From an uncultured Methylococcaceae bacterium (GTDB taxonomy: Bacteria; Pseudomonadota; Gammaproteobacteria; Methylococcales; Methylomonadaceae), in NCBI GenBank assembly GCA_903903365.1, contig CAIUYS010000045.1, positions 1 to 9,333 on the forward strand: DNA of 9,333 nucleotides, in the 5' to 3' direction. The notes below the pieces were generated by a model. That model was given only the letters and a program-made list of their open reading frames with translations, ran no database searches and was not told the DNA's origin. The translations under genes and the position numbers were made by a program. Below, piece by piece: positions 5,682 through 9,333 of this stretch. Position 1 is the stretch's first letter. Every line of letters begins with the position of its first letter.

Positions 5682-6266
5682 TTATAAACCAGCCGCCTGA
5701 GCAATATCCTCAGGCAAGTCTAGCGATAATTTCTCTCTGTTTAAATCGCTAATTTTGTCAGACAGCGCATAAGCCTTAACCAACAATGCTTCAGCTTGCC
5801 TACGCAAATCGGACTCCGTTTCGGAACTGAGTACTTTTACCGTCACATTTGCCGAACTACGGTCATAACGATCTTCCTTGGCAACCTGCTGAGGCAGCAT
5901 TAAGATTTCATCCAGTCCAATCATATCAGTACTTTGGGCGGTCAGGATGTTCTCAAGGAGTTTATGCCGACGCATGAGTGCATCATACTCCGCAAGTTCA
6001 TGAGTAACCCCCGTTTTTGCATTGACCTCCCCGATGGCTTGTCTGATCAAGATTAGCGCATCCTGTAGCGTGAACGCACGCAGCAGGTTAATAGCTTCTC
6101 TCTCGCCAAGCTCACGTATCCTCGCTATTTGGCTTTCACCTAAATAACCGCTAATCTGCGTATTAGTATATGTTTTGCGGACGCCTTGGGTTAACTCCGT
6201 ATAAGTCCGCGACAGTCGCTCGGCAACTTTGTGCCAACGACTGATTGAAAGGGTATAATTTTTCAT
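5682..6266 (-). CDS. Hypothetical helical protein, 194 aa
   Basis: I do not recognise a named family, though the sequence looks like a conserved protein. It is almost entirely helical, soluble, and has no signal or membrane segment. It opens with SISRWHKVAERLSRTYTEL (7-25) and a GVRKTYTNTQISGYLGE segment (28-44). Long helices rich in Glu, Arg, Leu and Ala follow, with coiled-coil potential at about 45-115. A second region, DLRRQAEALLVKAYALSDKI (about 153-172), precedes a short EKLSLDLPEDIA tail. The ATG is preceded by GGAG (6273-6276) at 6 bp, which fixes the start. A weak promoter candidate lies upstream on the minus strand (TTGTCG, 16 bp, TACATT, between about 6302 and 6329). The S1-like gene follows after 258 bp. 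A phage or chromosome-associated structural role is possible but not shown. Confidence 0.75.
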   Translation of the reverse strand: MKNYTLSISRWHKVAERLSRTYTELTQGVRKTYTNTQISGYLGESQIARIRELGEREAINLLRAFTLQDALILIRQAIGEVNAKTGVTHELAEYDALMRRHKLLENILTAQSTDMIGLDEILMLPQQVAKEDRYDRSSANVTVKVLSSETESDLRRQAEALLVKAYALSDKISDLNREKLSLDLPEDIAQAAGL

Positions 6267-6362
6267 TTAAAGCTCCGCGAAAAATAGCAGTTATTTAGAA
6301 AAATGTAGTGTACTGGCACGTTGCGACAAAACAAGACGTATTCAAACAGCACGCTTTTTTAT

Positions 6363-6716
6363 ATGCTGAAAACAGGCAGCGCTAAAAACGTTTATATCGG
6401 TTATTTTGAATTACCGTGTAGCTTCCCTGACTATAGGTTTTCAGTAAGACCGAGGATTCCGGTTCGGCACGAATTAATGTTACTTGTTGAAAAACGACTA
6501 AACACGCAGAATTGGTTCTATCTATTCCAAATTAAGGGCAAAAAATACTTCGGTTCTACTCGTAAAGGCAATGGTGTCCAATGTATTCAAAAACTGAATG
6601 GTTCTGTTTTAGGCTGGTTCCGACCATCCCCTTCAGGTGGAATAACCACTGACCCAAATGGAAGGGTAATTGGATTTGGGAATGTCTTGGCATCGTTGAT
6701 TGCTGATTTGTTGTAG
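6363..6716 (+). CDS. Hypothetical protein, 117 aa
   Basis: I do not recognise this protein. From the ATG at 6363 it has 117 residues. A TTG at 6321 in the same frame would give 131, but neither start has a clear ribosome-binding site. The protein is basic and strand-rich, with many aromatic residues (WFYLFQIKGKKYFGS, about 70-84) and a Pro/Gly-rich turn region (RPSPSGGITTDPNGR, about 94-108). It ends in a short hydrophobic helix. There is no signal peptide or obvious catalytic motif. The intrinsic terminator 78 bp after its stop points the same way, which supports this region being transcribed. It stands alone between minus-strand genes. It could be an orphan or recently acquired gene; a spurious frame is not excluded. 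Confidence 0.5.
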   Translation: MLKTGSAKNVYIGYFELPCSFPDYRFSVRPRIPVRHELMLLVEKRLNTQNWFYLFQIKGKKYFGSTRKGNGVQCIQKLNGSVLGWFRPSPSGGITTDPNGRVIGFGNVLASLIADLL

Positions 6717-6794
6717 ATAAGAATTTCGCGAATAATAATAAGACTGTTTGCCAGCATTAAGTAGTCAATAAACTGATATCGCTGGGAATGCTTG

Positions 6795-6826
6795 AAGGGC
6801 TGTTTAACTGCCCTTGTTTTTTATTT
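6795..6826 (+). terminator. Intrinsic terminator after the 117-aa gene
   Basis: AAGGGC (6795-6800) pairs with GCCCTT (6810-6815) around a 9-nt loop. G, then TTTTTTATTT, follows directly. The T-run on the plus strand places it at the end of the rightward transcript. Confidence 0.75.
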
Positions 6827-6876
6827 ACATTTTTGGTGGGATAGGCTATTACCAGCCATTGTTAGCATACGGCCGA

Positions 6877-7043
6877 GGGTGTGTCAAAACGCACAAACAA
6901 AACCCTCATCAATGATCTTTGCTCCATTTAAACATCATAATTGGATGAATTATTGATGCTTTTTCCTACTTCTATGGGTATACCAGACAATAATCGATTT
7001 ATTCTCTCCACCAATATTGTAATATTTACCTTTTGACACATCC
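6877..7043. repeat. 167-bp segment bounded by inverted repeats, possible MITE
   Basis: GGGTGTGTCAAAA (6877-6889) is inverted at 7031-7043 (reverse complement GGATGTGTCAAAA), with 12 of 13 bases matching. The ends look like insertion-sequence terminal repeats and the length suits a miniature element. I see no clear target-site duplication in the flanks. A 46-codon open minus-strand frame (6953-7090) reads across the right repeat, so the boundaries may be accidental. There is no transposase inside. Confidence 0.35.
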
Positions 7044-7204
7044 TGGATCAAAAAGAAACTATCAATAATTTGGATTGAATAGCGGATTCTCTAGCATAAC
7101 TGAAATTCGGTTTTGAACTAGCGGTGTGATCGGATAGCTTGACAATATGGACAATAAACTTGAGTGTTCGATAGTCCATTAAAGCCGTTTCGAAATCACA
7201 GAGT
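7044..7204. other. Spacer before the AT-rich gene's stop, no accepted gene
   Basis: A 43-codon minus-strand frame (7179-7048, MDYRTLKF...) begins 25 bp after the large gene's stop, and a second open frame in another phase lies further on. Neither has a ribosome-binding site. They could be remnants of one disrupted small gene. No terminator for the large gene is evident. Confidence 0.35.
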
Positions 7205-9333
7205 TTAATCTATACAACTTTTAAATACTTCAACTAATTCGGGGTCATTTTTCCCTTCGTTAATAACGAATTGTCGAAGATACTCTTGAAGTCTAAGTGA
7301 AACATGATTTGTACCAGATGGATTATCCCAGTAGTCATTCGAAGTGTTTTTGAGAAGTTTATCCAAAATACGTTTCGCGCCCTCTGGATTTCCAGTACAT
7401 ATTTTGGTGTTTGCTAGGAATTGTATAACTGATTTGGCAAAGCGATAAAAGTCGGAATAAGGTAATTCATTTAACTCTATTAATGTATCAAGCGCTAAAA
7501 GTGCTTTTTTGAAATCTCCGTTCTTATAATTCACATAAAATTCAAAATGTTTAAGAATAGAGTTGCTCACAGAATCAGAATATTCTCTCTCAAGTATTTG
7601 TAATGTTGCGCTACGCTGAGCTGGAGTCGCATCAACCGACGTTAGATTTTCATACAACACCATTTGATCAAGTCTCTGATTTCGTATTCTCTGAGTTACT
7701 CGTTGAAAGAAATGTTTTTGCTCCTTATCAGTGAAGTTTGGCATCATCCCAAATAACTGAGAGGAAAAAGAGTCAATAAAATAATGTTCTAATAAATGTA
7801 GTTTAGAGATTTCTTGGGATAAAGAAGTTCTAATCTCTCCATTATTGTCAGTTAATGGAAATTGATTTATTAATGGAAGCCAATTTGAAACTTTATCATT
7901 AATAGTAACATTCTCATATAATTTAAAATTGTTTTCATTATATATTAAATTAATAATACCAGATAATTCACTTTTTGGTATTTTTAGCTTATTTGTATAA
8001 TACTCATACTCTTGTCTAAGCCAATTAATCGGATCTTTTTTAATTAAATTAAACCATTGCTTTAATTTTTCTTCTGCTTTATAGTTTTCTGAAAACGATG
8101 TGATATTAACCAGATTATTTTCAATATCACTAAGCAATTTATAAACCGTAACATCATTTATTAGGTCTACCAAAATGTCGTTTGCTAGATTCTTAACTAA
8201 TATCCTACCATTTGTATTAAACACCAATTTATTGAAGTTAAATTCAAAAAATGTAATGTTGTTACAATTAGAAAATTGACTTATTCTTAATAGATTATCT
8301 AAGAAGTTATCTACACTACTATTATAGTTTAAAAGTATGTTTGTATTATGTTTTAAAAACGTGATTCCCAGAGGAGCCGCCAAGGTTTGCCACAGCGATT
8401 CACATGATTTTTCACCTTGTTCAAATTCACGATACATAGTCGGAACCGTTTGGGCATAATAAAGAGCTGCGCCAAAATGATTTTTATTCGTATTTAACCA
8501 ATGATTGTAATAACTCTTGACTATTTCAGTAGCAAGATTTCTCAAAAACTGATGTTTTTTTATAAAGTCAATATTTTCTATCAATAAATCATGCAAACAA
8601 TTTGCAAAAATCGAAATATGCTCTTTCTGAAATTCGTAATCGGTAAGTAATAGACAGGTTTCCGAGATTTCATCTAAAGCTTGCAGTCCCTCTTTATCAT
8701 CGAACAAACTTAAGTTAATCAGATAATTCAATGATTTTTTCCCTTCAATCAACTGGGACAGCAAATCTTTTTGTACTTGCTCTCGTTGTTGGTCTGTAAG
8801 ATAAGTCAAAAATGATCTATCGCCTTCGATTATAGTTTTTTTTAAACAACTAAAGATTACTTCACTAGAATGAAAATTCAGATTATTTTTAACATTTTCT
8901 AAATTATCAAATGCAATATAATCTTTCAATATTTCGCAACTTATATCATATTCACCTATAAGTGAGTAATATTGCATTAATCCTAAAGTAAAATCAAAAT
9001 ACACACGTCCAGAAATTTCATTGGGATCTATTGTTTGATTTAAGTTAGATGGTTTTAGAAGGCTTTGCGAAATGTCTTTAAGGGTAACACCATTTTGATT
9101 GATGCGGGGTATAATAGAAAAACCGCCCCCAGTAAATCCATAATGAATTTTTGAGTGTTTAATGTAGCGTTCAAACTCGAAAGAAAAAGTTTCCACTCGT
9201 CCGTGGAACTTGGCCAGTAGGCGTTCGGCATTATCATCCGTGTAGTTTAGTATAGTTTGTAATCCAATATTCTGATAAGGTAAAGCTGCTGGAAATACAA
9301 AGATTATGTCTATTTTTTCATTATTGGGAATAA
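7205..9333 (-). CDS. Large AT-rich helical protein of unknown function, N-terminus beyond window
   Basis: I do not recognise this protein. The frame is open from the right edge to a TAA at 7205, giving 708 visible residues. A GTG at 9196 is in frame, but 45 protein-like residues precede it (IDIIFVFPAALPYQNIGLQ...), so the true start lies outside the window. The protein is soluble and mostly helical, rich in Asn, Lys, Ile and Leu. Helical pairs resembling tetratricopeptide-type repeats occur at about 111-138 (LGLMQYYSLIGEYDISCEIL) and 595-665 (NYKNGDFKKALLALDTLIEL, later PEGAKRILDKLL). No transmembrane segment, Walker box or nuclease motif is visible in this part. Base use differs sharply from the left genes: bases 7921-7980 hold 9 G/C in 60, against 30 in 60 at 781-840 in gmhB. 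This suggests recent transfer. It could be a large scaffold or sensor of a defence or surface-polysaccharide locus; nothing seen decides. Confidence 0.8.
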   Translation of the reverse strand, partial: IPNNEKIDIIFVFPAALPYQNIGLQTILNYTDDNAERLLAKFHGRVETFSFEFERYIKHSKIHYGFTGGGFSIIPRINQNGVTLKDISQSLLKPSNLNQTIDPNEISGRVYFDFTLGLMQYYSLIGEYDISCEILKDYIAFDNLENVKNNLNFHSSEVIFSCLKKTIIEGDRSFLTYLTDQQREQVQKDLLSQLIEGKKSLNYLINLSLFDDKEGLQALDEISETCLLLTDYEFQKEHISIFANCLHDLLIENIDFIKKHQFLRNLATEIVKSYYNHWLNTNKNHFGAALYYAQTVPTMYREFEQGEKSCESLWQTLAAPLGITFLKHNTNILLNYNSSVDNFLDNLLRISQFSNCNNITFFEFNFNKLVFNTNGRILVKNLANDILVDLINDVTVYKLLSDIENNLVNITSFSENYKAEEKLKQWFNLIKKDPINWLRQEYEYYTNKLKIPKSELSGIINLIYNENNFKLYENVTINDKVSNWLPLINQFPLTDNNGEIRTSLSQEISKLHLLEHYFIDSFSSQLFGMMPNFTDKEQKHFFQRVTQRIRNQRLDQMVLYENLTSVDATPAQRSATLQILEREYSDSVSNSILKHFEFYVNYKNGDFKKALLALDTLIELNELPYSDFYRFAKSVIQFLANTKICTGNPEGAKRILDKLLKNTSNDYWDNPSGTNHVSLRLQEYLRQFVINEGKNDPELVEVFKSCID

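Noticed and set aside
6950..7043. YNIGG peptide suggesting a dTDP-glucose 4,6-dehydratase (rmlB) remnant
   Set aside because: Only five residues match the family motif and nothing around them fits.
9055..9237. Minus-strand frame of 60 codons
   Set aside because: It is another phase of the large AT-rich gene, which is open through this region.
1..9333. CRISPR array, tRNA or rRNA gene
   Set aside because: I found no regularly spaced repeats, no cloverleaf and no rRNA-like sequence.

Overview
The window looks like chromosomal DNA from a gammaproteobacterium, possibly a methanotroph of the Methylococcales type. That placement is an inference. It rests on a gmhB-plsC pair of the kind found next to glyQS in gammaproteobacteria, on moderate GC, and on intergenic palindromes with an AAGCTCCAGCTT core, which I recall as abundant in such genomes. 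Nothing in the window fixes the genus.

Left part (1-2423). The 5' portion of an APC-family amino acid permease runs off the left edge on the minus strand. Only 51 bp separate it from gmhB (ADP-heptose synthesis for LPS), which overlaps a PlsC-type acyltransferase gene (phosphatidic acid synthesis). Both are envelope-building functions. A separately promoted small lipoprotein gene follows, with its own -10 box and a strong 3' hairpin.

Middle part (2424-3384). A 75-bp palindromic repeat element precedes a ribbon-helix-helix antitoxin/PIN toxin pair whose frames overlap by 4 bp. Six bases after the toxin is a 25-codon stub that reads like the extreme N-terminus of a type III restriction (Res) subunit. 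It stops just before another repeat-like sequence. I read this as the debris of a type III restriction-modification locus from which the toxin-antitoxin pair has survived.

Right part (3385-7204). Genes are sparse and mostly on the minus strand: an unrecognised 137-aa protein, a 200-aa protein with two S1/OB-like segments, and an unrecognised 194-aa helical protein. These are separated by gaps of 258-460 bp, so they do not form a tight operon. One 117-aa plus-strand hypothetical gene is followed by a good intrinsic terminator. A 167-bp segment bounded by imperfect 13-bp inverted repeats lies in the gap before the last gene.

Right end (7205-9333). One very AT-rich minus-strand gene gives 708 visible residues and is open through the right edge. 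It encodes a large helical protein of unknown function. Its composition differs sharply from gmhB-plsC and suggests horizontal acquisition. It is the best candidate for an undescribed system, but its N-terminus and any partners lie outside the window.

I found no rRNA, tRNA, CRISPR array, intact transposase or origin.
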